64,000 nucleotides of DNA from positions 744,001 through 808,000 of the forward strand of contig CM114271.1 in assembly GCA_050084515.1 (NCBI GenBank), written 5' to 3'. The notes below the pieces were generated by a model. That model was not told the DNA's origin. It did no database searches and saw nothing but the letters and a program-made list of their open reading frames with translations. Position 1 is the stretch's first letter; every line of letters begins with the position of its first letter. Source of the DNA: Blasia pusilla (Eukaryota > Marchantiophyta > Marchantiopsida > Blasiales). Shown here piece by piece: positions 11,101 to 23,705 of the stretch. A program made the position numbers and the translations under genes.

Positions 11101-14100
11101 TGTAATCAGAAGAACTTTACTTTGAATGAGGAAGTCTTGAAAACCAGGATTACCATCGCTGCAGCTTTGGTTAGGGACACCCGGATACTGAATGTGAGGA
11201 AACCTTGTGGTGAAATCAGTGTAGCAATTATGACGTTTGAGATGGTAGATAAGAAAGTGTATCATATCTGAGTTATGAACCTCGTAAACATAAGTTTCTA
11301 GTCCAGCAGCTTTTGCGAGTGAATCTTGACTTCTAAACTCAAAGGATAGCTTTGGTGAAACCAGCTTAGCAGTTTTGTTTCCGGTGGTTCAGGGGTTGAA
11401 TTCATCTATTGGCACTAGATCTTGACCGACCACTCAACTGGAAGAAAAGCTTTAGTGAACGTCGCTTAGCAGTCATGTAGGAGGTGGTTTTGGAAATTCT
11501 TCTAAGTTCACTGTGTTTAGAAATCTTATCCCCACCATTACACAGTTCGCTTTTCCAGTATTGTTCTAGTCCATCCCATCTTACTCGTTTTGTGGTTAGA
11601 GGTAATAGTCCCCTCTCTCAACCCTTGCCAGGTTCTTGAGTAAGGAACTTTCCCTGACAGTTGTCCAGTCAGTAGAGAAAGGGCTGATTTACTTTTTTTG
11701 TTTTCTGACATGGACTACCCTCTACTGAATGTGGGAAGGGATCCAAATCTTAGCAGAACCATACTGCGGGAAAATGTTGCTCAGGTTTCCAGGCTTCCTG
11801 AAACGTAGATTACCATTTGAATCTGAGTGTGGGTCGACGATGTGCAGAATGTGGGACCTCTTCCAGGGAACCCTGGAAATACAACTGGCGGGGCTTGGAA
11901 AGATATGTGGTTTGCACTTGTTTTCATTCTACACATTGGGGGAATCGCTGCTTTGAGCGTCATATTTGGGCTGCATGCAATCAAGAAAACCATTAATACC
12001 TTCGATACCTCAGGTGCCTACCGGATAACCAACTGGTTCCCCCAGCTGGGTGCTGCTGCCATTGTGGGTACCATATTTGCATGCGTCTGGCAAATTGCGA
12101 TCAGGATTGCCCCGGTGTTCATGATATTATTTACAATATGGTCCGGTGCTGCAATTATGACTCTCCTCGGAATTGTCCTGATAGCAACAGGGAAGACCAC
12201 TGGTCTCATTGGCCTCCTGTTCTTCTTTGCTGGTCTCTCACAAGCTCTCTACTCATTTGTGGTCCGAGCAAGGTGAGGACCCAATAACCATCATGTTTCC
12301 TGGATAGTTCTTAGAAAGGGATTTCTGGATAGGAAGCGGTTCATAAGGCCACTGATGAGGTAACCAATAGTTATGCAGAAACTCAAACCTAGGATTTCCT
12401 ATTGGGAAGGACTAGTACTAAGAGAGTTTGTCTGTAAACACGTTTGGAAGCTCAACTGAGAATATTTACTCTCCAGCGGACATGGAAAATATTAATGTGC
12501 ACAATCAAAAGTTTTCAGATGTGTCGAGTTTGCTTATTCCCCCGAGTAGATGAGAATATCAGATCATTGTCCAGTGAGAGTATCCAAGATGACGGTATGT
12601 TGTGGCACACTGTCTAATGGGATCCTTCTCTTGGTGTCCACCAGCAGTTTGTCTACCTTTGCTAATTCCATGTGAATTTTGAATCTTCCATGAATTCTAA
12701 CTTGCTTCTTTTGGTTTTTCAGGATACCCTTTGCTGGTGATATGCTGAGAAAAGTTATCACAGTTTTGAACAAATATCCATCGACATATATTGTGTCATA
12801 CTTAATAGTTTTCGTCAGCCTTGGTTGGACGTCCCTTTGGATATTTGGGGTATCAGGAGCAGCCTTGCAACCTTATTATGCTTTCATCATAGTTGGTTTT
12901 GTGGCGAGCCTGGTGTGGACACTGCAGGTGCTAAGGAATATAGTTCGAATGGCGGTCGTTGGGACGGTGGCAGCTTTCTACAACCATGGGCCATCTAATA
13001 TGCCTAGAATGCCAACGTACATCGCGCTTATTCGTGCCTGCACGTCATGCCTAGGAAGTGTTTGTTTTGGATCCCTGGTTGTTCCCGTTATTGAAATTCC
13101 ATGCCATGTGGTGAGTGTTCTGACCTGTTGGTCATATGTAGCAAATCGCTATTGCCCTGAACTAGGCATGGAGAATGTGTGCAGACCTTGTTTACTTAGT
13201 TTGAATAGGGCTGACTTCATACTGTGAAGCTTGTAATGTTCTATTTTTGTATGGGATATGCTTGGGAGCTCTCAGAGCTTTGTTTGTATGTTCCCTTAGT
13301 GTTTGGAAAGACCCGCCACACACAAGAGAAGGTTTGCCATGGATTATTTGACTCGGTCAAAAGCAGCACAAAGGGTCTTAGGATTTTGCATCATGTTAAC
13401 GCTTCCTTAAATGTCTCACTGATGGATACTCGAAATGCAGTTACGCCGAATCAATGCTCAAGGTGGAACGAATGAGTTTCTCTTTTCCTGCATAGTATGC
13501 TTCCTGGGATGTTTTGATACAATGATCAGATATGCCAACAAACTGGCATATATCCAGGTAAGTTATAGTTCTGTTAGCCCTGCATATATGTTGCATTCGG
13601 AATTGTCTGCATATCATATTGGTGCAAAGTACTCGAGTCTTTACTCACCTGCTTGCTGGAGGCTAGAGACTCGAAGAGGAAGTACTTGGATCCACTGTGG
13701 AAAATTATGCTAGACATCGACTGTTCCTATGGGAGTTGTCCTTTGTTGAGTTTATCAGAAAGTCCAGGCACCTTGATTACATACTACTGACAGTTGGTTG
13801 TGACCAATCAAGGAGCAGACATGTCCCTTGTCCACTGGTCATTAGTTTACCCATGTATTGATAGGCCTTAGTGTACACTCAACTCCAAGGCTGTCAGTAG
13901 AACGACTTGGAAATTGTAGACATGGTCAAGGGAGCTGCGGATCCAATTATTTGTTGTTCCTATAGGGCTAACCTTAGCATCTTACAGTATGATGCTTATA
14001 CTACTGTTCTGAATCTTATGTAACAGCTTGACCACTTTTGTGAATAGCAATAACAAATGACATGAGCGCTAGTTCAAGGGGCTCATCCAAAGTGGCGTCT

Positions 14101-15045
14101 AGTTTGTCCACTACTTATGTAATCATTGGTTGGTTGATTTTTGACAGATTGCTGTTTACGGTAAACCTTTTGTGACAGCATCCAAAGATACCTGGGATCT
14201 GTTGAAGGGACAGAAAGTTGATTGTCTTGTTCACGATGACCTTGTTTGTTCAATTCTCTTTATAGCATGCGGAGTTGGGGGTTCTGTCAGTGCCCTTGTT
14301 GGAGGCATCTGGACCTTTATTGCACACAAGGGTCTCACAATATCTATCGCAGTAATATGTTTCATTATTGGCTTTTCAATTGTAAGTATCAGTCTTGAAA
14401 CCTTTCTTCTATGTCTGGTTCTTATATACTCACTTTTCCAACATGCCTCATTATTTTTCTCTGGGTACCTTGTTTTTTGAAATGTTTTCGTCGAATTCAC
14501 TTCTCCCTGATATGGTGATTTGGTCAATTAATCTGTTGTTGGGTGAGGCAAAGAATTACGACTTTATGTTACTCCATACAACACTAAGATTAGTATTTCC
14601 TATTTTGAAGACTGTTAGAACTACCACACATAAGAGAACATGTGAGAAGATGCTATAAATCTTGACTCATTCATCAATAACTTTCATCTGGGATTTCAAT
14701 CATGTGAAAATATGTACTAGAAATAATGTGAGATGGTTATTGTAAGAGTTGATCGCTGACAGAGCCCCAAACTCAGGAGGGTCTTTAGCTCTAAAATTGA
14801 GATACTGTCTAAATTTTTGTCAGTTGAGTTTACTTTTTTTGTTTGCTTCACTGTGGCTGATGTGGTAAACATTCATGCAGAGTTATATCACCTTAGCGGT
14901 TTATGAAAGTGGTGTGATGACGTATTACGTTTGCTTTGCTGAGGACCCGGGCTTACTTCAGCGACACGATGGTCCTCTCTTTGAGAAAATGTGGGTTCGT
15001 CAGATGGAGTTGCAGCAAAATCCCTTGTCTGAAACCATGGCATGA
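8144..15045 (+). CDS. Choline-transporter-like (CTL/PNS1) membrane protein with long disordered N-terminus
   Basis: Predicted exons: ATG 8144-8146 (donor GTCAGT), 8524-10263, 11848-12272, 12723-13110, 13441-13557, 14148-14381, 14881-15045. From the second CTL exon on, introns have GT-AG ends and the frame is continuous. The last five exons encode 442 residues with about ten membrane segments and the family landmarks NEFLFSCIVCFLGCFDTMIRYANK, split here as NEFLFSC...IRYANK, then KDTWDLLKGQKVDCLVHDDL, LVGGIWTF and YYVCFAEDP. This is the plasma-membrane choline transporter-like family (Pfam Choline_transpo). The first large exon adds about 580 residues rich in Pro, Ser, Arg and Tyr, with repeated DESPRRF/ESPQRY-like units. 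Uncertain points are the start (ATG at 8575 is the alternative), the donor at 10263 (GTTGAT), and a possible missing exon in the 1.6-kb intron. The two parts could be separate genes, but no stop-plus-promoter structure lies between them. The substrate is not proven; plant members are implicated in lipid and choline homeostasis. Confidence 0.8.
10819..10920 (+). other. Intronic RNA hairpin, 34 bp, with overlapping alternative stem
   Basis: Arms 10819-10852 and 10872-10905 pair along all 34 positions as RNA on the gene's strand; the only three non-Watson-Crick pairs are G-U. The 19-nt loop contains CAGAACTGGAACAT (10856-10869), which pairs 13/14 with ATGTTCCAATTCTG at 10907-10920. The stems interleave, so they are alternatives or a pseudoknot. 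It lies in the first large intron of the CTL gene. A microRNA-like precursor or an inverted-repeat relic are both possible. No known microRNA was recognised. Confidence 0.6.
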
Positions 15046-18000
15046 ACCAGTTCCACTATAATCTTCCAGCAATGGGAGGTCTGAGAACAGACAGATCTCC
15101 AGCAATTTTACAACTAGACTCTTGGGTAAGATGATGCCGAACATTTCTCGTATTTGAGAGAAAATGTGTATCCAAACTGGTTCACCATCCCAGGACAGAT
15201 ATGAAAATGGAAGCTCAAGTAGATAAAATAAGCAAGCAAGTCTAAAAGGGAAGGCAGATAGAAAGGTGAATTGTAAGCCATTTGTGCATTTTGTGCAGTG
15301 TATACACTCATGAGTTGGGGCCTGTGTAGGTCAAAGCCATGATTAATTTTGCAGGCCAGTGTAGCTAGGATTTTATATGGCAGGTTGAGAGGACGAGAGA
15401 AAGTTCTCAGCAGCTTCAGTATCTGTTGAGGGAGCTGAGTGGGTTGATATTCCTGTGAGATCTTCTCACAAGATTTTCCTCAATAAGGTTTCAGTGTATA
15501 TAAACGCCAAATTTTCCCCGTGCCACAATTGCAAGATTAAAATTCGAAGGAAATATAATATCCACAGAAAATCACGAGAAATGAAACTAGCTCAAATCTT
15601 AATGTCAATTTTAACTAGGACATGAAAATGTGACTGGACTGAAACTATGTTGGAACTAGCCCAAAGTGAAGATATGTATCATTTGTGGCAAGATAGGAAT
15701 ATAGTACGTCACATCAGCACATGCAGCAAGAGAAAACAATGCGAGTATGACACTAGTTCAGGGAAATGATAGCAAAGCACATATTCCGTGTCCCTCAAGT
15801 GGCAGACATGTAAGCACCTGTATACCTACCAGACGAAACATCTACTCTTTCCATTGACTGAAGAATTATACCATAGCGTAAAAGTAGCCAATGCAGTCAG
15901 CATGAAAGCATTCATTCCAGAGCTTGTGACTTAGTTGATATGCCGTGCGCATGCCCAACGGAGGTGACCCCACTACTCATGTTTGACTGGTATGACCCCA
16001 CAGCTGAAATCGATTTTTTCCTCACACAGACTATAACCTTTATCGTAGAATACTAAAATTCCTCCATCAGGGAGAACTAAAATTCTCTCTGATGATTTAA
16101 AACTCAGGAAGTAGGAGATTCCTGTTTCTTCTCCCCCAATGGGGATCCCTGAGGAAACCCCCCCTCTTCCCTCCCTTCCCTCCCCTCTTGTACTAATGGG
16201 TTCCCTCATCTTTGACTCTAATCTTGGATTCCTTCTTAAGTCTGCACAATCCACATTAAACCAGAGTACGCCAGTGACATACAAAAAATGACATCTGAAG
16301 AATCGGGTTGGGGCTTGGTAGAGGCAAGACTCCAAGGATCCACCAAATAGTGGAGCGTCTGATGCCATCATAGTCCAAAACTAGACACCCATCTCTGCAT
16401 GTAGTCCCGTGAAATTTCATTCGAATATTGAAGATGATGGTGGCAGTCATCTCTATTAAACAAATCATTATGCAATTCCTTCGAACAGCGCACCTACATC
16501 TCAGGGATGATGTATATCCTCAATTAGAACTATAGCTGCCTAGTAATAGTGAACAATACTCCTGGAGCTATCCATCACCTATATTAGTACGATGAGTGTC
16601 TATTATGTGATCATCGAGAATAATACATGAACGTAGCACAAGTGTGGATGCAGTCGAACGTCAGTAAAGTGGACTACCTACACAGCACAGCTGCACAAAC
16701 ACTGCCCCTAAAGCTCAGGGATAATCCATGTCCTACATCAGTGCAATGACTGTCTAATATGTGGTAATCGTGAACAATACCCCCTAGAGCCCAGGGATCA
16801 TCCATCACCTACATTGGTCCAAAGAGTGTCTATTACGTGGTCGTTATCGAGAATAATGAATGACTGCAGTAGAAGTGTGCACGCAGACGCAGCCCAGGAA
16901 TGTGGGCTACTTACACAGCTCAACTGAGCAATGAATTTCTTTCCATGTACCAAGACTCTGGCTAGTAGGCTATGCCGCCTTTGATCCCTTCACCATCGTG
17001 CCTAAGGCTGTCCGTGAGCCAGTAGCCATCCCAGTTCCCACCCACTCTCTGCATCTCATCCAAAGACACAGGTCAATTTGTTACAGCCAGTGGTGAGCAG
17101 TGGAGCAGAGTGAGCTGCTCTTATTAGATACAAAGAGAACATGTCAAACGTGGAACCATTCCAAGAAAAACTTCCAGTATTTGTATATGGTTCACAAGCA
17201 TTTGGGGGCAAGGATAAGAAGAGGAAGAGTACATGAAAAACATGGCAAGATCACTCGTACTGACAACCATTCCAGGAATCTCATCCAGTAGTTGTATATG
17301 AGTCGCTGAAGTATCAAATCTTCTAGCATGAAAGGGGGAAACAAATCATCAGAATATCAAGGATTTCTCCAGTATCAAAACGCTATGTTGCTTTCATGAT
17401 ACCTGGACAAGCGTCAATTCAAAGATCTCCTCCTCGCCAGGTCGTGCTCCGGCGATCCAGACCCTTTGTTTGAAGCAATGCTACAAAAGTGCACACAAAA
17501 AGAAACATCAACTCTTCTTTTCAAGATTTTCCAAACACTTCCCTTTTGGCAACAAGGAAATAGCTAACATCTGCATGAGAGTTTGCTGATCCAGAATGTA
17601 ATTGCAGTTAAGAAGCTAATTTTCTGCAGGCTGTCTCCTTAGTTCTTTCTGGTGATGAGTTTGAGCTTCTGGGTGATACTCCAACCTCATTCAGGTAAAG
17701 GCTACTCAAGATCTGTCGTTCCCTGTGTCCAAGCAGCACTCGGTATGTGGAGTGATGAAAGATTCGTCGAAACCGCTCAAACTGCATCTCAAAAAGCAAC
17801 AGAATTGCAACAAGAAATTAATCTCAAGCAGTCCATGGGTATGAGACTGGTGTATCTTCAAGTGCTTCTGAATGGCAAGCTTTGCTTTGGTTAATAGATT
17901 GATTATATCTTAGACAATCACTCGTTTCCATGTGAAACTACTGCCCAGTTTCATTCAGACACATCTCATTTGACAGCGACAAGAACATTTGATGTGCATT

Positions 18001-19199
18001 TATACTGGTGCGGTTCTCTACCATTACCTGGCCTAGATCAAAGAATGGACCAAAATATCTCGACCTCTGAAAGGGATCAAATCCAGCGAACTGCACCCAC
18101 AAGCAGAACATCCCATCAAGTCAATGTCTTCCAGTTGGTCACCTTTCATGCAGATTATGGCTTGACTCCATTTACCATGAAGACTAATCAAGTACTTAAT
18201 GGAATCTGGGACAAAAATAGTCAGTGCATCTGATTTTGTCGATCCATGTAAACTACTTAGCCAAGTGTGAGACACATATGATACTCACCCTGTACATCAC
18301 TTCGATACCGTGATCTGGATAAGGCTTGTCATTGTCAAGAAGGGCGTTGAGTTGTCGAATTGTAGCCTCCTCAGCTGTCAACTAGAATCAAAGTGTCTTC
18401 AGTTATCCCTCGATCCAAGTGAATTCTCAATTGCTAGAATGTTTGTCACAGGTTTCACCCTAGGTTCACCAGGGGGCTGCCTACTGACAGATGTTCATCC
18501 TCATGAAGACCTCGTTGGCTTTGGGTTTATTATCCTGAGACTTAAGTTTGAGTTGCCCCCAGCCCCATCTTACACGTATCCAACGGCATAACCTTTTCAA
18601 AACACCGAAAGTTCTAAAAGAAGGACTTCGATTGTCTGGGGCCATGTAGTCCAACAGCTGTTCCAGGTGTTATTAGCCTTGTCTCTCGCTGTATTTCTGA
18701 AATTGAAGCCCAAACTAGCTGCACACCATGATTGACAATGCTTCCAATAGACGACAGGTCGTAGATAAATTTATGTAGCGATTCTACCAAGTGACCTGTC
18801 CCTCTTTCACAAAACAAGACAGCACTGTGTAGAAGAACACAGCAACTTCCCATGAACTTCCAGCTGAAGGTCCTTTCGCCCACCATTTATGATTGGGAGA
18901 GTAAATTGGGCATGTCCAAACCCTTTCATGGAACCATCTACCAAAGCAAAACTACAGTGATCTTGTTGTGAAGTGCGAAAGGGGAAAGGAGAAAAGGAAG
19001 TAAGGAAGTGACCCATACATCGAAGCTGGGCCCAATCGGCCTAGGCTTCTGCCCTTTACTCCTGCAGTCAATCCACAATTCGCCATTTAACACAGGTAGC
19101 ACTGTGGCTCAAAAGTGAGAGAGCACCAACAGTGAGAAAATCAAGTTCACGTCAAACTTGTAGTACAAGAAGCTCTCAAGCAGCTGACTCATAAGAATC
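15046..19199. other. 3' flank of CTL gene and intergenic DNA
   Basis: 15046-15560 probably holds the CTL 3' UTR; no clean AATAAA was fixed. Beyond that, several ORFs of 60-130 codons appear in random frames with no family resemblance and no exon chain. Degenerate repeats occupy 16489-16930. Confidence 0.4.
16489..16930. repeat. Degenerate tandem repeat, three to four units
   Basis: Variants of CAGGGATNATCCATCACCTACAT, followed by GTGTCTATTATGTGGT, CGAGAATAAT and AAGTGTGNACGCAG, recur at roughly 100-130 base spacing. Units differ by many substitutions and small indels. Confidence 0.6.
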
Positions 19200-19625
19200 A
19201 CGCAACCCCAACCTCATAAGGAAATTATAGTCCCAATTCGGATTTGAATAGGACGAACGGACTGCTCATACACACCAATTTCACAGAGTATGCACTTCAA
19301 GAGAGAGAATTGGTGGACCCAGATACCATGAGAAAAACAGTCCCAATTCAGACTTGAACTGGACGAACTGACTCACATGCAGCAGTTTCACAGAATGGGT
19401 AGATGAAGGGTGAGAATAGCTCAACCCAATCCTCATGAGTAAACAACAGTCCCAAATCAGATTGCTACTGAACGAACTGACTACTCACTTGCTCCAATTT
19501 CCCCGAGTGAGCATTGTTCCCACTCGCAGGCACTATGCTCACACAGTGGACAGATGAAGAATGAGAATTGCTCAACCCAAACCTCATAACGAGAAAGCAA
19601 TTCTGACTTGAACTTCACGAACTGA
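19200..19625. repeat. Degenerate tandem repeat, about 110-140-bp unit, four copies
   Basis: The core CAGTCCCAATTCAGACTTGA, followed by ACTGGACGAACTGACT, recurs near 19226, 19341, 19450 and 19592, together with CTCAACCCAAACCTCAT in most units. No coding potential was seen. Confidence 0.7.
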
Positions 19626-19629
19626 CTCA

Positions 19630-19666
19630 CATAGACCAAGACCAAGATCACAGGTCTTGGTCTATG
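19630..19666. repeat. Perfect 14-bp-arm hairpin
   Basis: CATAGACCAAGACC (19630-19643) and GGTCTTGGTCTATG (19653-19666) are exact reverse complements with a 9-base loop, at the edge of the tandem repeats. Confidence 0.8.
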
Positions 19667-20179
19667 AGGAGGAGGATGGATGACAAGGCACAGACTGCGA
19701 ATCTAAGATCAGTGAATTGGAAGGCATCATGAAGAAATGAAAACGAGAGAGGGCAGGGAGAAACGAAAGCGATGGTACCATGTGGCAGGAAGGAAGTCGG
19801 GAACTTCCATTGCACACGCGACTGAGGATTTCCTCTGACGCCGCTCAAACATAACCGAATTTCCCTGCCACCCCTTCCATTTCCGGTTGCACGAAGTCCC
19901 GAACGCAAACGATGCTGTGCAGCGGGGGCTCCACTGAAGAGCTCCGGTTCGCTGCAATCGCTCTATTGGGGAGCTGCAACGCCATGGGGAAACTGAGACA
20001 GAGACGGCACTCCAACTGCAGGCAGCCATGTGCTCGAACGGAAACACCCACCCTCAGTTTGTTACATATCACAACCCATAAGCCTCCGTTCTCTGCACTT
20101 CCAACTCTCTTCTTCAGTCCAATTCTCAGATTCTTCGCCTGAATCTCTCTTCTTCTAGCCCCCAGCACCCTCCAAACAG

Positions 20180-21030
20180 GGCGCGGGGTCTGCGGTCGCA
20201 AGGCTAGGAGACAGTAATTAACCAGTACAGTCTTTTCTGCACCTGAAACTCTTTCTTTCTCTCTCTCTCTCTCTCTCTCTCTCGCTCTTGCTCTCTCTTT
20301 CTTCTATCTCTGGCGCAAGGCTACGACAGGCACTACTTAATGAGTACAGTCTCTCTCTCTCTGGTCACTAGGCTACGACAGGCACGACTGACAAGTACAG
20401 TCTTTTCTTCTGCCCAATTCTCAATTTCTTCACCTGAATTCTCTCTCTCTTTCATTCATTCTCTCTCTCCCTCTCTCTCCATAAGCCAAGTCGGCTTCCC
20501 ATGGACTAGAAATCACCTCTTCTTCTCTCTCTCTACTCTGTGCTGATATTGCAAACACCGTCCAACCAGGGCGCGGGGTCTATGGTCGCAAGGCTACGAC
20601 AGGCACTACTTGATGAGTACAGTCTCTATCTCTCTCCATAAGCCAAGTCGGCTTCCCATGGACTAGAAATCACTTCTTCTTCTCTTTGCTGATATTGCTA
20701 AACTGGTAACACCAGAATTCTTCCGTAGCCTAGATTCATTGCGCAAAGCTTCCTCACTGGTAAGTCTATTGGGGATCCCAATCAAGTAAAGTAGATGGTG
20801 TGGTGAAGAGTTTCTTGGTTGACACTTGGAAGCTCCGTACCAACACGTTTTTTGGTCAGCACTCACACTATATGAGAGTGTCTCCCTCCTCTCATATGGT
20901 ACCTTCTTCACATCTTCCTCTCTCTACACCCATCCCAGTCTCAAACACCGTCCAACCAAGAAACTCTTCACGGTCGCAAGGCTACGACAGACACAACTTA
21001 ACGAGTACAGTCTCTCTCTCAATTTCGATG
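20180..21030. repeat. Five-copy interspersed unit GGCTACGACAGGCACTACTT...GAGTACAGTCTCTC
   Basis: Copies of AGGCTACGACAGGCACNACT followed by GAGTACAGTCTCTC lie near 20200, 20320, 20370, 20590 and 20980, usually preceded by CAACCAGGGCGCGGGGTC-like sequence and followed by CT-rich runs. CATAAGCCAAGTCGGCTTCC, followed by CATGGACTAG, is present twice (about 20480 and 20637). Related sequence recurs at 48.1-48.5 kb. The function is unknown. Confidence 0.7.
20252..20292. repeat. (TC)n microsatellite
   Basis: A nearly pure CT dinucleotide run of about 40 bases, with interrupted CT-rich runs over the next 300 bases. Confidence 0.9.
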
Positions 21031-21224
21031 GTCACAGCGTTTCTTTTTGGTTTTGCAGAAGAGGGCTTGAGCCAGAATTAACGCAGCTGAGGCAAAATGT
21101 GGATGGTGGATCTACAAAGACCAACCACGTGTCTTGGGTTTCTGCCTGACGCAATAGGGAGAGGTGTTGCTCTTGCTTGTGGGATCTTCCTAAGGGTGGC
21201 AGAGCCAGTCGTCATATGACGACA

Positions 21225-22640
21225 ATCGCTTTCCACTTTTGGCTGATTCTTGCGAGATGCAGAGAGGACTTCAGCTGATTCGTGGGGAACATTGGAAGGG
21301 AGCTTAGTACGACAATGTTGGAGGTTTTGGGTTCTCTAGCTCTGTTTGGGAAATATTCCCTTTGCATAACTTCAGCTGATGCTTGAGAACATTGGAAACT
21401 GCGACAGTGTTGAGGTTCTGGTTTCACAATCTCTCTTTGGGAGACATTCCCTTTCCACGTTTGGCTGATTCTTTGGAGATGCAGAGAACTTCAACTGATT
21501 CTTGGGAGGTTCAGATAAGATTGGGAGGATGGTTGACTAAGAAATCTTCTTCACCAGCTGTGTCTGGAATACACTCCCTTTCCACTTTTGGCTGATTCTG
21601 GGAAGATTCAGAGGGGAGAAAGGGTGATAAAGGTTTTGGTTTCGCCACATCTGTTTGGGAGTCATTCGCTTTCCACTTTTGCCTGATTCTTGGGAGATTC
21701 AGGGGTGAACTTCAGCTGAGGCTTGGAGAACATTGGAAGGAAGGTTCACTACCACGATATTGGAGGTTTTCAGTTTCACCAGCTTTGTTTGGGAGACACT
21801 CCCTTTCCGCTTTTAGCTGATTCGTGGAGATTCACTGGAGAACTTCAGCTGATTCCTGGGAGCTTCAGAGAAGATGGGGAGGAAGGTTGACTTAGAGTAT
21901 GTTGGGAGTTTGTGGTTAGACCGCCTCTGCTTCAGAGGATGACATTGGGAACATGATTAAGTGAGACAATGCTGGTGGTTGTAGTCTCACCAGCTCTGTT
22001 TGGGAGACATTCACTTTCCACCTTTGGCTGATTCTTGGGAGATTCAAAACACTGGGAGAAACACTAACTACCCAATGAAGGTTCTGGTTTCACCAGTGAC
22101 CAGGTACGTTTGGGAGACTTTCACTTTACAGATTTAGCTGATTCTCTCGAGATTCGTAGAGCTTCAACTAATTCTTGGGAGTGTCAGAGAAAAGGTTGGA
22201 GGATGCTGACCACGACAAAATAATTAAACCAAAACCTCGGACATTGTCGTAGTCCATCCTTCTTCCCAATGTTGGTGATTTTGGTTTGTCACTACCTTTG
22301 CTTGGGGTGGCAGATCTGCAAACGCTTCTTGTATGAATCTACCGATGGGAAATCCCAAATTTCTTTCAGTGAAGGGAGATGAACTGGATCTTGAAGGTTA
22401 CGGTTTCACCCACCTCTACTTTGGGTTACCTTCCCGACAATATTAGAAAGACTGGATCTTTTGGGTTCTGGTGAACCCCAGTTTTCTTGCAGTGAAAAGA
22501 TGGACTGGATCGGTTTGACATACTAGTAGTTTGAATCCGCCAATGTGGAATCCTATAGAAGAGATCCGTCGTATGTTTTTAGTGAAATTAAAAAACAGAT
22601 GGAAGATATTTATTTTATGAACTACCAGATTTCTTTCAGT
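21225..22640. repeat. Degenerate satellite-like tandem repeat
   Basis: The phrase TTTCCACTTTTGGCTGATTC, then TTGGGAGATTCAGAG, AACTTCAGCTGATTC, and TTGGAGGTTTTGGTTTCACC, then AGCTCTGTTTGGGAGACATTC, recurs about seven times (near 21232, 21454, 21580, 21670, 21804, 22016 and 22126) with variable length. From 22340 a second motif, TTTCTTTCAGTGNAAAGATGGA, recurs three times. No ORF spans the array. Confidence 0.75.
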
Positions 22641-23705
22641 GCAAAGATGGAGAAAGCAACCAGGAGGAGACAGACAGACAGAGCTCCTTCATGCACTTAA
22701 AAACTCCAGACTAATCAAAGTCTACACGTTCATGGTGGTTCAGCTGTATCTCATCCATTGAGTGGCCTCTGGTGTGATCATAGCCTTCGACTTAGAGACT
22801 CGGTACCAGTCCTTGCAGTGCTGCCTCCTTCGAAGGTACTAAAGTTCCACTGCTCGGTTCTCTGAGGACAAGTATTCACGGTATAACTCAACTGTCGAAA
22901 GTTCGATGCCTTCCCACTCACTGGCCCTCGGCTAATTGGCATTCCTAGGAAATGCAGGAGGTCGCAATTTCCACAATCTTATTCCAATATGTCAGAGGCA
23001 AGAGAGAAATGAACATGCAATACAGATTTAGAGATGCTCTCTCTGGTCAAAATCAAAACGTGACGGGCTGATAAAACGCAGCTCAAAGGAGCTGTGTCAT
23101 ACATTTCATACTTGAACTATTCATGAGCACCAGCTTCCCAGTAATTGTAATTGATGAGGGAAGCTTGTACACCGGATTGACTATTGTCTGCTTTTAGGTG
23201 TCATAAAAGCATGGGACCTTGCCATTGCTCTTACAGCCTAGGAGTTAAAAACCTAAAACCTAAGAGACCCTTCTGTTGAGTCCTTAATGAACAGTCTTCT
23301 AGCCCTACAATGTTTCCTCTGCATTGATTGTCTAGATTCTACACAAATTCTTGTCAAATGTAACACCATCACATAGGCTTCCGACCCTGCCTGGCTCCAT
23401 GCCTTCTTTGTCACTTTCTATGACACATGAGAACAAGCAAATTGTTCATTCTCTGATAAGTGTCTTTTTACCTTTGTAGTGGCTTTGATGGCATTCTCCT
23501 ACGAGTGGAGAGACACTCTTTGGTTGTGGTGGCTGGAGCATCAGGTGCAATATGCACTTGAATAAAAGATCAAGTCCCAAAGCATCTCTTGAATGGTTTG
23601 AACCCCATCTCCCAATTGACAGAACATTCAACAAGACTTTTACTTAATTCCATGCACTGCTAGCCTAAACGTAACTTCTAAAGCATATCTCCGTGTCCAT
23701 ACCTT
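22641..23705. other. 3' flank of TPR gene, no other feature
   Basis: Unique-looking sequence that probably contains the 3' UTR of the minus-strand TPR gene in its right part. No polyadenylation signal could be fixed. Confidence 0.35.

Noticed and set aside
11712-11787. Extra CTL exon (MDYPLLNVGRDPNLSRTILR...)
   Set aside because: Open and with a possible CAG/GT donor, but no AG acceptor in a compatible phase lies before it.
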